DNA from: Thermoproteota archaeon | GTDB taxonomy: Archaea; Thermoproteota; Thermoprotei_A; EX4484-217-1 | DNA: 64,000 nucleotides | Direction of reading: 5' to 3' | Assembly: GCA_029258915.1 (NCBI GenBank) | Contig: JAPDJU010000003.1 | Span: forward strand, 76,801 to 140,800 | Shown here: piece after piece, positions 1 to 8,448 of the stretch | Layout of the letters: each line of letters begins with the position of its first letter | Position numbering within the stretch: position 1 is the first letter of the stretch | Program-made: the position numbers and the translations under genes | Notes under the pieces: model-generated | What the model saw: the letters and a program-made list of their open reading frames with translations, nothing else | Told to the model about the DNA's origin: nothing | The model's database searches: none

Positions 1-873
1 AGGATCTAGCTTTAGTTTTCTCGTATATAGCTTAAAAAGTTCAGCTCTTGCCTCATAATCAGGTGGTGGTATGTATATTCTCTTCTGGAATCTTCTTATA
101 AATGCATTATCTAAGTTCCAAGGCTTATTTGTAGCTCCTATAACAAATAAAAGCAGCTTTTTACCCTTATCTTGGAGGCCATCCATCTCTTTTAGAAACT
201 GATTTCTAACTCTAACTTCACCGCCTATTTCACTAGCATATATTCCGAACAAAGAGTCTATTTCGTCAATAAATATTATTACAGGTTTTCCTTTTGAAGC
301 TATTTCTCTACCTTTTCTAAACAGTTTAGCTACGTTTTTCTCGGCTTCACCAAGCCATTTAGACATTATTGAAGCGGCATCTATGTTGAAAAATACCGCA
401 TCTATTTCTGTAGCAACAGCTGAAGCTAAGTATGTTTTACCGCAGCCTGGAGGTCCGAATAAAAGTATTCCTCTAGGCCACCCTAATGGGAAAAGTTCAG
501 GTCTTTTTGCAGGGTACACTATTGCTTTCTTTATCTCTTCCTTTGCATGTTCAAGGTCTACAACATCCTCCCATTTTACATTAGGTTTTTCAACTAGCAT
601 GAGTTCTTCTATAAAGTACTGGTCGTGTCCCTCACCTATTGCCACACTCAAGCTATGTTTCTTTAACTCTTCGGCTCTTCTTTTATAGCTTCTACTCGTT
701 TCTAAATATGTATCTCTAAGCGGCAGTTCAGGGTATAATTTAACAATCTTGATTAGAAGCTCAGCTGCCCTATCATAGTACTTTATTGCTATTTTTCTAT
801 CACCTTTTCTATCAGCTTCCACAGCTTTTAAAGCGTATCTTCTAGCTAAGTCTTCAAGATGTTGGAGGGCCAA
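1..873 (-). CDS. cdvC: CdvC, Vps4-like AAA ATPase of the ESCRT division machinery (C-terminus outside window)
   Basis: This ATPase disassembles and remodels ESCRT-III polymers during archaeal cell division. The visible 291 residues show an N-terminal helical MIT-type domain (about 1-75, rich in Lys/Arg/Tyr), a linker, then an AAA module with Walker A GPPGCGKT (about 140-147), Walker B VIIFIDEID (about 198-206) and the ATNKPW/RRF region. The gene runs off the left edge, so the end is missing. I chose the TTG at 873-871 because no ATG precedes the MIT domain and GAGGGG lies 5 nt upstream. It is the last gene of cdvA-cdvB-cdvC; the order is the classical crenarchaeal one. In this family the MIT domain binds the proline-rich MIM motif of CdvB, encoded directly upstream. 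Assignment is firm. Confidence 0.93.
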   Translation of the reverse strand, partial: MALQHLEDLARRYALKAVEADRKGDRKIAIKYYDRAAELLIKIVKLYPELPLRDTYLETSRSYKRRAEELKKHSLSVAIGEGHDQYFIEELMLVEKPNVKWEDVVDLEHAKEEIKKAIVYPAKRPELFPLGWPRGILLFGPPGCGKTYLASAVATEIDAVFFNIDAASIMSKWLGEAEKNVAKLFRKGREIASKGKPVIIFIDEIDSLFGIYASEIGGEVRVRNQFLKEMDGLQDKGKKLLLFVIGATNKPWNLDNAFIRRFQKRIYIPPPDYEARAELFKLYTRKLKLDP

Positions 874-944
874 GTTTACCCCTCGATATTGTATTTTGGA
901 AAAAACTGTCTATTCTACTATTACAGAACTGTTCTTAGGTATGT

Positions 945-1829
945 TTATGTTCTAAGTTTGATCTTACCTTTCTTTTCAAGAACTTTTAGTGCTTTTAATA
1001 CGTCTTCTCTTGATACTCCAAATATCTGTGCACAATCGTTAATATCTATAAAACCTCTATGTGCTCTAATGTACTCTAATACTTTTTCTTCCAAAATCTT
1101 AGAGCTTAGTCTAATTTGCGCCGTAGGTCTGGTCGTAGCAGGCCTCATAGGAGCAAATGTTGTAGGTCCAGGCAGAGACACCCTAACTCTTCTCTCAGGG
1201 ATAGCTACTCTAATTTCGGGCGGTATTTTGGGGAAGTTTTCTTTAATTTTCTCTTCAGCTAATGCTTGGGCTTCAAGGAGAACTTTTCTAGCTTCCTCTG
1301 TAAGCATAGGTGAAGACAGAGCTGTTGATGTTACTTGACCAAGTTCCATAAGCATGCTATTCATGCTATTGGTTATTTCTTCAAGTTCAATGGATATTTC
1401 AGGTATTATTCCGGCTAACTGTGATTTAAGACCCCTGAGAATAGGAATTATAGGAGCCATAACAGCTGCTACATCACCTAGTTCTCTAATTGTTTCTAAC
1501 CTAACCTTAACCTTTTCAAGAGCTAATCTGCTTGCTAAAACTATTTTAGCCATTTTCCTTAATTCAGCTACTTCATTAGCATAAATAGTTGCTCTTGCAA
1601 AATCCTTAGCAATATATGCTTTAACTGTTTTTTCTAAAAGCTCCTTATCTCTATCCCTTAACCTGCTAAGTGTTTCATCAAGCTTATCCATTTGTACGTC
1701 TAAACGGTAGATAACTTCTCCAATCTGTCTTTTTAAAGACGCCTTTCTAGGTCTAAATTTATGAAGTAATCTAATGAGAAAAGGAGCTGAAGCTTCTTTG
1801 CCAGTCCACTTCTTAACTATTCTACTCAC
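945..1829 (-). CDS. cdvB: CdvB, ESCRT-III protein with C-terminal winged helix
   Basis: ESCRT-III subunit that polymerises at the division site. The 294-residue protein has a helical Snf7-like core (about 30-200), a proline-rich linker (KIPPEIRVAIPERR, about 201-214, then LPGP) that fits a MIM2-type binding site for the CdvC MIT domain, and a C-terminal winged helix (about 242-294, DINDCAQIFGVSREDVLKAL). In crenarchaea the winged helix binds the C-terminal peptide of CdvA, which anchors CdvB to membrane-bound CdvA. The gene sits 44 nt after cdvA and 71 nt before cdvC, so one transcript is likely. It aligns by eye with the divergent paralog at 2701-3381 through KDxARAxIYANEVAExRKxA. Confidence 0.93.
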   Translation of the reverse strand: MSRIVKKWTGKEASAPFLIRLLHKFRPRKASLKRQIGEVIYRLDVQMDKLDETLSRLRDRDKELLEKTVKAYIAKDFARATIYANEVAELRKMAKIVLASRLALEKVKVRLETIRELGDVAAVMAPIIPILRGLKSQLAGIIPEISIELEEITNSMNSMLMELGQVTSTALSSPMLTEEARKVLLEAQALAEEKIKENFPKIPPEIRVAIPERRVRVSLPGPTTFAPMRPATTRPTAQIRLSSKILEEKVLEYIRAHRGFIDINDCAQIFGVSREDVLKALKVLEKKGKIKLRT

Positions 1830-1873
1830 TAGCTATCCCTCAAAATATTGGTAGTTTGTTGGGAAAAATATTT

Positions 1874-2569
1874 TTACTGTTCTCCTTCAACTACATGGAC
1901 TACAAGTGGTTCCTCGGCTTTCGGCATCTCCTCCTTAGCTGGTTTAGCTATTGGCGGTAATGATATTGGTGTTGTTTCTATTTTTTCAAGCTCACTAATG
2001 GATGCTTTGATGTCTTTCTTTTCAGCATCGCATTTCTCAATGCTTCTCTTTATTATGTCTATTGCTCTCTTAAACGTCGGTTCGCTTATTTCTCCTGCAA
2101 AGAATACCATCTTCAGCGATGCATGGGCTTTTTCTAGTTCTCCAACTTGTCTTTCCAATTCTCTTAATCTGCTTTGCAGTATCTTCCTTACTTCTCTAGA
2201 TTCTATCTTTAACTTCCCTAAGTCTGCTTCAAGCTTCTTCTTAAACTCATCGTAGGCGTGTTTTGCTATTTCACCTTTAGCGTAAAGATCGTCTAATGCT
2301 TTAATTCTTTTCTTAGTTATCTCTAGTTTTCTTTTAACATCTAATGCTTGGGCTTTCCATTCAGGTACTAGAACTACGCTGTCTGGTTTAAATTCAAATC
2401 TATTTACTGGTAGTTTAGCAAAAGAGCCATCGGTGAATTCTACATTTACATAGCTTATTGTGCTATCTATTTCACTGTAAAACCCTGCAATTACTCCAAC
2501 GTATCTTCCATAAGGGTCTTTAATTGACTGTCCAACATATTTTTCAAATGTTTCAACTGTTAATATCAT
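1874..2569 (-). CDS. cdvA: CdvA, membrane-recruiting division protein
   Basis: CdvA initiates assembly of the archaeal ESCRT division machinery. The 231 residues begin with a PRC-barrel-like beta domain (about 1-70, GRYVGVIAGFYSEIDSTISYV), followed by a long coiled coil rich in Lys/Glu (about 75-190), a Pro/Lys/Glu linker and a C-terminal peptide (EPLVVHVVEGEQ). That last peptide corresponds to the ESCRT-III-binding tail that docks onto the CdvB winged helix. First gene of cdvABC. Upstream on the minus strand an A/T box (CTTAAATATAATC, about 2628-2616) can serve as TATA element, and GGTGAG lies 8 nt before the ATG. The promoter region is shared with the divergent ESCRT-III gene at 2701. Confidence 0.9.
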   Translation of the reverse strand: MILTVETFEKYVGQSIKDPYGRYVGVIAGFYSEIDSTISYVNVEFTDGSFAKLPVNRFEFKPDSVVLVPEWKAQALDVKRKLEITKKRIKALDDLYAKGEIAKHAYDEFKKKLEADLGKLKIESREVRKILQSRLRELERQVGELEKAHASLKMVFFAGEISEPTFKRAIDIIKRSIEKCDAEKKDIKASISELEKIETTPISLPPIAKPAKEEMPKAEEPLVVHVVEGEQ

Positions 2570-2700
2570 CCCATACTCACCTATTTTTCCCTTCGAAAAA
2601 CAATTCCTTATTGAAGATTATATTTAAGAGTTAGGGGATATGGTTAGAAACGTAAACCCCCAAGTTTTAAATACATTTAATTATCCAACATCAATCTACG
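2570..2700. promoter_or_regulatory. Divergent promoter region between cdvABC and the ESCRT-III paralog
   Basis: The 131-bp gap separates two divergently transcribed division genes. Minus-strand TATA candidate CTTAAATATAATC at about 2628-2616 serves cdvA; plus-strand candidate TTTTAAATAC at about 2666-2675 serves the paralog. No clear inverted repeat was found between them. Joint cell-cycle control is inference from the arrangement. Confidence 0.5.
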
Positions 2701-3381
2701 GTGATTAAGAGAATGCCCTCTAGGCTCGAAAGATTCGTTAAGGAGTGGGAGGATAGGCCAAAGTCTTCAGTGAAGGAGAGAATATCTAAAATGATACATC
2801 CACCGCCACCTATGAGATATAAGCTGGCCATGGCACTGTATAAGGTAAAGACGCAGGTTACAAGGTTAGAGCATCTGGTAAATAAGCTGCAGGAAAGAGA
2901 TAAAATGCTGTTCGAAAAAGTTGTTTCAGCCCATATAATGAAGGACCCGGCTAGGGCTGCAATATATGCTAATGAAGTAGCTGAGGTTAGGAAAATAGCT
3001 AGGACTGTTTTAAGAGCGCAACTAGCGTTAGAGCAGGTATCATTAAGGCTTGAAACAGTAAGAGAGCTTGGAGATGTACTGGTAACTATGGCTCCAATAG
3101 TTGAAGTTGTTAGAGATATTAAACATCACCTGAAGGGCATAGTTCCCGAGATAGCATTCGAACTAGATGAAGTAGACAGCATGTTACATTCAATAGTATT
3201 GGAAGCAGGAGAATTTACGGGAACAGCTGTTGACACCACAGTAATAAGTGGTGAAGCCAAGAAAATACTTGAGGAAGCATCAATAATTGCTGAACAAAGA
3301 ATGAAAGAAAGATTCCCAGAACTACCTGTAGCTGAAGCAGCTAAAGCAGAAGGCGCAGGTTTACCAACACCACCCAAGTAA
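2701..3381 (+). CDS. ESCRT-III paralog without winged helix (CdvB1/CdvB2-like)
   Basis: A second ESCRT-III protein, 226 residues. It keeps the Snf7-like helical core (about 30-205, with KDPARAAIYANEVAEVRKIA) but ends in a short Ala/Pro tail and lacks the C-terminal winged helix of CdvB. In Sulfolobales such shortened paralogs (CdvB1, CdvB2) drive late constriction; which one this corresponds to cannot be decided here. The GTG at 2701 or the ATG at 2713 could start it. A TATA-like TTTTAAATAC at about 2666-2675 is 26-31 nt upstream of the GTG, so the mRNA is probably leaderless or nearly so. It is divergent from cdvABC, so both ESCRT-III genes can respond to the same 130-bp regulatory stretch. 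Confidence 0.88.
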   Translation: MIKRMPSRLERFVKEWEDRPKSSVKERISKMIHPPPPMRYKLAMALYKVKTQVTRLEHLVNKLQERDKMLFEKVVSAHIMKDPARAAIYANEVAEVRKIARTVLRAQLALEQVSLRLETVRELGDVLVTMAPIVEVVRDIKHHLKGIVPEIAFELDEVDSMLHSIVLEAGEFTGTAVDTTVISGEAKKILEEASIIAEQRMKERFPELPVAEAAKAEGAGLPTPPK

Positions 3382-3477
3382 CGTATATTTAGAATATTTC
3401 AAGGTTTAAGTGTTTTTTTAACATAAAAATAAATTAGAGTTAACCTAAAACGCTTAAGCCAGTTTATTCACTCTTTT

Positions 3478-3534
3478 CAGCTCAGAAGCCTGGTTCCAGT
3501 CATATATTCCTCGCTTTTAACCTTCATCATAGCC
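3478..3534 (-). ncRNA. Possible C/D box sRNA downstream of enolase
   Basis: On the minus strand a perfect C box ATGATGA (3530-3524) is followed 38 nt later by a D box CTGA (3485-3482), the usual size for an archaeal C/D guide RNA. The antisense element before the D box reads GGAACCAGGCTT. Internal D' (CGAG) and C' (TATGACT) boxes are degenerate and no good closing stem was found, so this is weaker than the other C/D candidates in the window. It lies in the 187-nt gap between the convergent ESCRT-III paralog and enolase genes. Confidence 0.33.
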
Positions 3535-3568
3535 TCTACCATATTTTACTATTTTAAGGTTAAAAAGT

Positions 3569-4906
3569 CTACTTAGGCTTCGAAGGAAATATTTTAAACC
3601 CTGCATACTCTGCTTCTTCAAATAGTATTTCACTTATTCTTAACAATCTATTGTATTTCACTGTTCTTTCACTTCTAGCTGGAGCGCCTGTTTTAATAGC
3701 TCCTACATTGGTTCCAACAGCCAAATCAGCTATCATGTAGTCTTCCGTTTCTCCGCTTCTATGGCTAATTATTGGTTGGTAGTTTACTTTGAGAGCATAA
3801 TTTATTACTTCCAATGTTTCACTTATAGTACCTATTTGATTCATTTTAATTAGAATAGCATTTGCTGCTTTCTCTCTTACCCCTTTCTTAAGCCTGTTCA
3901 TGTTTGTTGCAAATAAGTCATCTCCTACTATTAACACCTCGTTTCCTACTTTGGATGTTAATTGGGAAAACATTTCAAAATCTTCTTCATAAAATGGGTC
4001 TTCAATGCTAACTATAGGGTATTCATTTATTAGTTCAATATAGTAATCTAGCAGCTCATATGGTTCAAAATGTTTACCATCTATAAAGTACTTGCCTTTA
4101 TCTGATACATAGAAACTTGTAGCTGCTGCGTCCAAAGCTAATGCGATATCTTGTCCTTCAACATATCCTGCTCTCTTAATGGCCTTAACCAGTGCGTTTA
4201 ATGCTTCTCTACTATTCTTCATTGGTGGTGCAAATCCTCCCTCATCACCGACATTAACCGCTATGAGTCCATATTTCTCTTTAAGTATTTCTCTTAGTTC
4301 ATAATACACTTCGCAAGCTGCCCTTAATGCTTCATTAAAGCTCTCTAATCCTCCGGGGATAATCATGAATTCTTGGATGCTTAGTTCATTTCCAGCATGT
4401 TTTCCTCCGTTTATAATGTTCATGAACGGTGTTGGTAAAACCCTAGCATTATAGCCTCCTATGTATCTGAAAAGAGGTAGACCGTAAGTATCAGCTGCAG
4501 CTTTAAGAACAGACATAGAAACAGCTAATATGGTGTTAGCACCAAGTTTGGCTTTATTAGGTGTGCCATCAAGCTCTATCATTTTTCTATCTATTAGTTT
4601 TTGTCTTCTAGAATCTAAACCTACAATTTCCTTAGCAATCACATTGTTAATGTTCTCTACTGCCTTGAGAACACCGTATCCTTTAAACTTTTTAGGATCC
4701 TTATCTCTTAACTCCCATGCCTCATACCTTCCTTTAGATGCTCCAGCTGGAACCTGGGATATACCAACACCACCACCTATGGTAGCTACTTCAGCTTCTA
4801 CTGTTGGTTTACCTCTGGAATCTAAGACTTGTCTTCCTTTAACATGGCATATTTTATATGATTCTTCCAGTAAAAAATCTACAAGGTCACGCATTATCTC
4901 AACCAA
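3569..4906 (-). CDS. eno: Enolase (phosphopyruvate hydratase)
   Basis: Interconverts 2-phosphoglycerate and phosphoenolpyruvate in glycolysis/gluconeogenesis. 445 residues, slightly longer than usual because of an N-terminal extension before ICHVKGRQVLDSRGKPTVEAEV. Family landmarks are all present: substrate loop SQVPAGASKGRYEA, metal ligands in DAAATSFY, IEDPFYEEDF and VGDDLFATN, the catalytic Lys in ILIKMNQIGTISE, and ISHRSGETEDYMIADLAVG. The start may lie a few codons inside (MRDLVDFL). Monocistronic by context: it is flanked by a convergent gene on one side and a divergent small membrane gene on the other. Confidence 0.96.
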   Translation of the reverse strand: MVEIMRDLVDFLLEESYKICHVKGRQVLDSRGKPTVEAEVATIGGGVGISQVPAGASKGRYEAWELRDKDPKKFKGYGVLKAVENINNVIAKEIVGLDSRRQKLIDRKMIELDGTPNKAKLGANTILAVSMSVLKAAADTYGLPLFRYIGGYNARVLPTPFMNIINGGKHAGNELSIQEFMIIPGGLESFNEALRAACEVYYELREILKEKYGLIAVNVGDEGGFAPPMKNSREALNALVKAIKRAGYVEGQDIALALDAAATSFYVSDKGKYFIDGKHFEPYELLDYYIELINEYPIVSIEDPFYEEDFEMFSQLTSKVGNEVLIVGDDLFATNMNRLKKGVREKAANAILIKMNQIGTISETLEVINYALKVNYQPIISHRSGETEDYMIADLAVGTNVGAIKTGAPARSERTVKYNRLLRISEILFEEAEYAGFKIFPSKPK

Positions 4907-4971
4907 GGTTAGTTTAGAGGATTACTCTAAAATACGTTACTATAAAAATAAAAGTTAAGGAATGATGAATA

Positions 4972-5271
4972 ATGTACGACCACATTGCTACCATGGTTTT
5001 ACTTCTTAACACACTAACATCGTACTTTATGTTCTTCCTATGTAAACATACGAAGAAACCGGGTGTTGTAGCTTTACTACTTATACTAACTTACAATATC
5101 TCGCTTTTCTTAACCATTATGGGAAGCTATTTATTATCAATATTGGTTCTTATAATAACAGTTACTCAAATCTGTTTAGTATATATTCTCCATGCTAATC
5201 TAGGTAAGATCGGTATTTTCTCATCAATAGGTTATTTTATGCTCTTACTCGTCTATTACTTAATATCCTAA
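4972..5271 (+). CDS. Small four-helix membrane protein, unknown function
   Basis: A 99-residue protein almost wholly made of hydrophobic segments; four transmembrane helices fit (about 5-24, 31-50, 52-74, 78-98), separated by very short loops, with the basic CKHTKKPG loop after helix 1. I do not recognise a family. The ATG at 4972 follows an A/T-rich stretch (CTATAAAAATAAAAG, about 4937-4952) that can act as TATA element at leaderless distance. It is divergent from enolase and about 110 nt upstream of the trkA-mscS pair, so a membrane transport or stress role is possible but only guessed from neighbours. Confidence 0.55.
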   Translation: MYDHIATMVLLLNTLTSYFMFFLCKHTKKPGVVALLLILTYNISLFLTIMGSYLLSILVLIITVTQICLVYILHANLGKIGIFSSIGYFMLLLVYYLIS

Positions 5272-5381
5272 TAAACTTAAGAATGGTGCATTGTTAGAAA
5301 AATTAAAGTGGTAACATTTTAATTTTCCTACATACAGATTAGAAGCTTAAGTAAGTGGTTTAGATTAGGTGCAAATAAAAC

Positions 5382-6035
5382 ATGAGAATATTAATAGTAG
5401 GTGCAGGAGATACAGGCAGGCATTTAGCTAAAATGCTTTCAGGTAAAGGTAATGAAGTAATAGTTGTTGATAAAGATAAAGATAAATGTAAAATGGTTGC
5501 TGAAGAAGCAGATGTTTTAGCAATAAATAAAGATGCTACAGATTTATCACTTTACGAAGAAGTTGATTTAAGAAAGCTTGACGTTATGGTTGCAGCTACG
5601 GACAAAGATGAAGTAAACCTATTTGTAGCTTTAATAGCTAGGGAACATGGTATTCCAAGAATCATTGTTAGAGTTAAGGATGAAAAAGTTGCTAGACTAC
5701 TTGAGAGAGTAGGTATTGAAAGAGCAATATGTGTTCCCTTCGTAATAGCGAGCCTCATACAGAGCTTTATTGAAGGTAAATATGCACTAATTAATGTTTC
5801 ACCCATATTCTCTGGAACTTATGGTTTAGTTTCAATAACTTTAGCTGAAAACGATACTAGTGTAGGTAAAACATTAGACGATCTTAAACTACCTTTAGCT
5901 TCTAAAGTAATAGCCATATTTAATGGGGAGAAATTCTTAGATCCAGAAGAAACTAAAGAGTTAAGACCTGGATATGAAATAATAGCTTTAGTAAGAAATG
6001 ACATAGTTGAGGAGTTCGTTAGAGCATTTAGGTGA
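5382..6035 (+). CDS. trkA: TrkA-type K+ channel/transport regulatory protein (RCK_N + RCK_C)
   Basis: Cytoplasmic nucleotide-binding regulator of a potassium transporter. 217 residues: an N-terminal Rossmann RCK domain (ILIVGAGDTGRHLA, about 3-16; acidic VVDKDKDKC at the end of strand 2, typical of NAD(H) binding), then an RCK_C ligand domain (about 135-217). No transporter subunit (TrkH/KtrB) is adjacent, so its partner is elsewhere. The next gene, an MscS channel, begins 7 nt after the stop, which suggests co-transcription and an osmotic/ion homeostasis operon. Confidence 0.88.
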   Translation: MRILIVGAGDTGRHLAKMLSGKGNEVIVVDKDKDKCKMVAEEADVLAINKDATDLSLYEEVDLRKLDVMVAATDKDEVNLFVALIAREHGIPRIIVRVKDEKVARLLERVGIERAICVPFVIASLIQSFIEGKYALINVSPIFSGTYGLVSITLAENDTSVGKTLDDLKLPLASKVIAIFNGEKFLDPEETKELRPGYEIIALVRNDIVEEFVRAFR

Positions 6036-6041
6036 AGATAA

Positions 6042-6860
6042 GTGAAACAAGTGGAAGAATATAAAACATTTATTTCAATAATAGATTACTACATTAGCCA
6101 GCTTCAACAATTTCTTGCCCACCCTCTCATGATTCAAATAATATATGCTGCTTTAGCCTTCATAGTTGGTGTTGCTGTTCTTAAAACTGTAAATAACATG
6201 TTGAAGAGAATGGTTCAGCGAAACATGATATCCCAGTCAGCGTACGTTAAAATACATAACGTTTTAACTGTAGTAGTTTATACGCTAATTCTTTTGATAA
6301 TTATATCACTGTTTACTGCAAACATATTCCTACTGTTGGGAACAATAGGTTTCATTCTTATAATAGCTCTTTCAGCTAGAAACGTCTTCACGAATATAAT
6401 CTCCTACTATGCTATTTTACTAGGCAGGATACTCGTTATAGGAGATATGGTCTCTATAGGGAAAGTTACAGGTAAGGTTAAAAACATAGGCGTTCTCTAT
6501 ACAGAAATTAAAACCAAAGATGGAAGTATCGTAAGAATACCAAACTATTTAGTTTTAAGAAGAGCTTTGAAAATATACTCTGAACTTTATACTGTAAGAA
6601 TTAAGGTTAGAGTTGAAGCACCGTATAACTTAGACGATATTGCAGATAAAATACATAGAGCAATAACATCGTACAAAGGCGTTGTTAAAGTAGCTCCAGA
6701 CATCAGAGTTAGAAAGCTGGCCCCAGGATATGTTGAACTCGAAGTCACTGTTTACACTACAAGCCCTGAAAAAGTGGAACATGTGTTTTCAGATATTGCC
6801 CAGGAAATACTTAAGGAGCTGAGCGAGTTTAAAGTTGAAATTGTAAGATTAAGTCTATAG
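6042..6860 (+). CDS. mscS: MscS-family mechanosensitive channel
   Basis: Small-conductance channel that opens under membrane tension. 272 residues: three predicted transmembrane helices (about 28-50, 72-93, 95-125), the last rich in Gly/Ala as in the MscS pore helix, then the beta domain (IGDMVSIGKVTGKVKNIGVLYTEIKTKDGSIVRIPN) and the C-terminal alpha/beta domain. The start is GTG at 6042, 7 nt downstream of the trkA stop, with GGTGA just upstream inside the end of trkA. Together they look like an osmoadaptation pair. Confidence 0.9.
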   Translation: MKQVEEYKTFISIIDYYISQLQQFLAHPLMIQIIYAALAFIVGVAVLKTVNNMLKRMVQRNMISQSAYVKIHNVLTVVVYTLILLIIISLFTANIFLLLGTIGFILIIALSARNVFTNIISYYAILLGRILVIGDMVSIGKVTGKVKNIGVLYTEIKTKDGSIVRIPNYLVLRRALKIYSELYTVRIKVRVEAPYNLDDIADKIHRAITSYKGVVKVAPDIRVRKLAPGYVELEVTVYTTSPEKVEHVFSDIAQEILKELSEFKVEIVRLSL

Positions 6861-6907
6861 GTCAAAATTATTAACCTATCCGCCAACTAAGTCATTAGGG
6901 ACCAAAT

Positions 6908-7222
6908 ATGCCAAGACGACCTATAAGAAAACCAAACATTTGTCCTTATTGTGGAGCTGAAGCTGAAAAACCCTATAAAACATGGCAATTAGTAGCACCA
7001 ATACCTGACTCACGCGGTAGAATAACAATAACTGTTATGGGCATGTATGAGTGCCCTAACGGTCACAAGTGGAGAGCTGTTGTAAGTAAGATTAAGGTAG
7101 GCGGCAGTGGTGAAGTAGAAGTGGAAGGAGCTAAAGGTAAGAGAATTCTAAAATCTCAGGAGAAAGCAAAAACTGAGGTTGAAGGAGAAGTTTTCGAAAT
7201 AGACATTGAAGAGGAACTATAG
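6908..7222 (+). CDS. Zinc-ribbon protein with Cren7-like segment, possible chromatin protein
   Basis: 104 residues, strongly basic at the start and acidic at the end. Two Cys pairs (CPYCG about 12-16 and a Cys in MYECPNGHKW about 48) point to a zinc ribbon. Between them the stretch PYKTWQLVAPIPDSRGRITITV resembles the core of the crenarchaeal chromatin protein Cren7 (K-x-W-x-L-x-P followed by a basic beta hairpin). I infer a nucleic-acid-binding role; the family name is not certain. It could instead be an RNA-polymerase-associated zinc protein. The 3' end overlaps the convergent gene at 7217 by 6 nt. Confidence 0.6.
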   Translation: MPRRPIRKPNICPYCGAEAEKPYKTWQLVAPIPDSRGRITITVMGMYECPNGHKWRAVVSKIKVGGSGEVEVEGAKGKRILKSQEKAKTEVEGEVFEIDIEEEL

Positions 7223-7885
7223 AGTGGTTCTTAACAACACTAAATAGGCCATATTAATTAAACCGAAAATTACGGAGCAGCATGTTATAAGCTCAAACTC
7301 GGATGTTGAATATGGCCTTAAAAGCGGCGAATTTCTCAGAACAATGAAAGTAACAATCCATGAAAGGATGAGAAAGGATAACGGTATAGGTAAGTATATT
7401 TCCCTAATCAGCAACCTAGAAATACCTAGTATTAGAAAGGCTAATGAAACAGCTAACTTATCTATGACATCTCTATCTTTAAAATAAGCATAAATCTTGC
7501 TTAGAAAACTATGTTTTGAAAGTATGTAAGTGCTTCCAGCTATGATTAAAGCAGAGTCTATTATGAAGCTTAAATAGTTTTCAAAAACATTTAACCCCAT
7601 AAGTGTAATAGCTGAAATTAGGCTAAAATAAAAACCTATAAGGTACATTATCGTACTTAAAATAATTAACCTATGTTTCCCTCTCAGAACGGTTAAATAC
7701 ACTATAACTATGCTTAAACATATGAAGAAATATGGTATAAACGCAATGTAAAATACCTCTAAAGGAACATAAATTACGCCTAAATACACTATACCGTTAC
7801 TACCTATAGCTGTTAAAGCTGAAGCTAAAGTAGCGCTAACTATAGATGCTGTAGCTAAACGAGAATTTCTAAACAGTTTAGACAT
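7217..7885 (-). CDS. Multi-pass membrane protein, unknown function
   Basis: 222 residues with about seven hydrophobic helices (roughly 10-30, 38-62, 70-90, 100-125, 143-160, 165-185, 197-217) and short polar loops; a single basic/acidic loop YAYFKDRDVIDK lies near residue 135. There is no recognisable transporter signature. It ends in an overlap with the zinc-ribbon gene and is divergent from signal peptidase (about 86 nt). Function unknown. Confidence 0.6.
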   Translation of the reverse strand: MSKLFRNSRLATASIVSATLASALTAIGSNGIVYLGVIYVPLEVFYIAFIPYFFICLSIVIVYLTVLRGKHRLIILSTIMYLIGFYFSLISAITLMGLNVFENYLSFIIDSALIIAGSTYILSKHSFLSKIYAYFKDRDVIDKLAVSLAFLILGISRLLIREIYLPIPLSFLILSWIVTFIVLRNSPLLRPYSTSEFELITCCSVIFGLINMAYLVLLRTTL

Positions 7886-7971
7886 ATTTACACTCCACTA
7901 TCTAACTAAGTTTAAGTAAAGACTAAAAAATATTAAACCCATGTTCCTACAGTATTATGCTGAGATGAGAT

Positions 7972-8448
7972 ATGAGAAGATATAGGGAGCTTGTAGAAGA
8001 CATATTACTAATATTTGCTATAGCTGCAGTGTTGTTGTTTCCTTTAGCTTTAAGTACGTTTCTCAATACTTCAATACCGCTAGCTGCTGTAGAAAGTACA
8101 AGCATGGTTCCAACACTTAATGTGGGAGATGTAGTAATAGTTACAGGCGTCGACCCTGAGAGCATAAAAATAGGTGACATAATAGTTTTCAATAAAATAG
8201 TATACCTACCTGGTAAGAACTATGAAAAACAGCTGCAGACACCTGTGGTTCATAGGGTAGTAGATATCGTTGAAAAAGGCGGTTTAAGATACTTTAAAAC
8301 TAAAGGTGATGCAAACCCCTTACCCGATCACTGGTACGTTCCGGAAGATGCCGTTTTAGGTAAAGTGTTATGTTTAAATGGTGAACCTTTTAGAATACCT
8401 TATGTAGGATATTTCTCAATATTCTTCCATGACATTATTGGGGATTAG
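7972..8448 (+). CDS. Signal peptidase I (archaeal SEC11 type)
   Basis: Removes N-terminal signal peptides from exported proteins at the outer face of the membrane. 158 residues: an N-terminal membrane helix (about 9-31), the catalytic Ser in STSMVPTLNVGDVV (about 44-57), the catalytic His in PVVHRVVDI (about 90) and conserved Asp in TKGDANPLPD. His in place of the bacterial general-base Lys is the archaeal/ER form. A short hydrophobic end may touch the membrane again. Its 3' end overlaps the convergent topoisomerase gene by 14 nt. Confidence 0.92.
   Translation: MRRYRELVEDILLIFAIAAVLLFPLALSTFLNTSIPLAAVESTSMVPTLNVGDVVIVTGVDPESIKIGDIIVFNKIVYLPGKNYEKQLQTPVVHRVVDIVEKGGLRYFKTKGDANPLPDHWYVPEDAVLGKVLCLNGEPFRIPYVGYFSIFFHDIIGD

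Noticed and set aside
859-1338. Open frame antisense to cdvB (159 codons)
   Set aside because: Overlaps a well-supported gene across its length and has no ribosome binding site or family resemblance.
4961-4970. ATGATGA resembling a C box before the small membrane gene
   Set aside because: No D box at a suitable distance and it lies in the probable start region of a protein gene.
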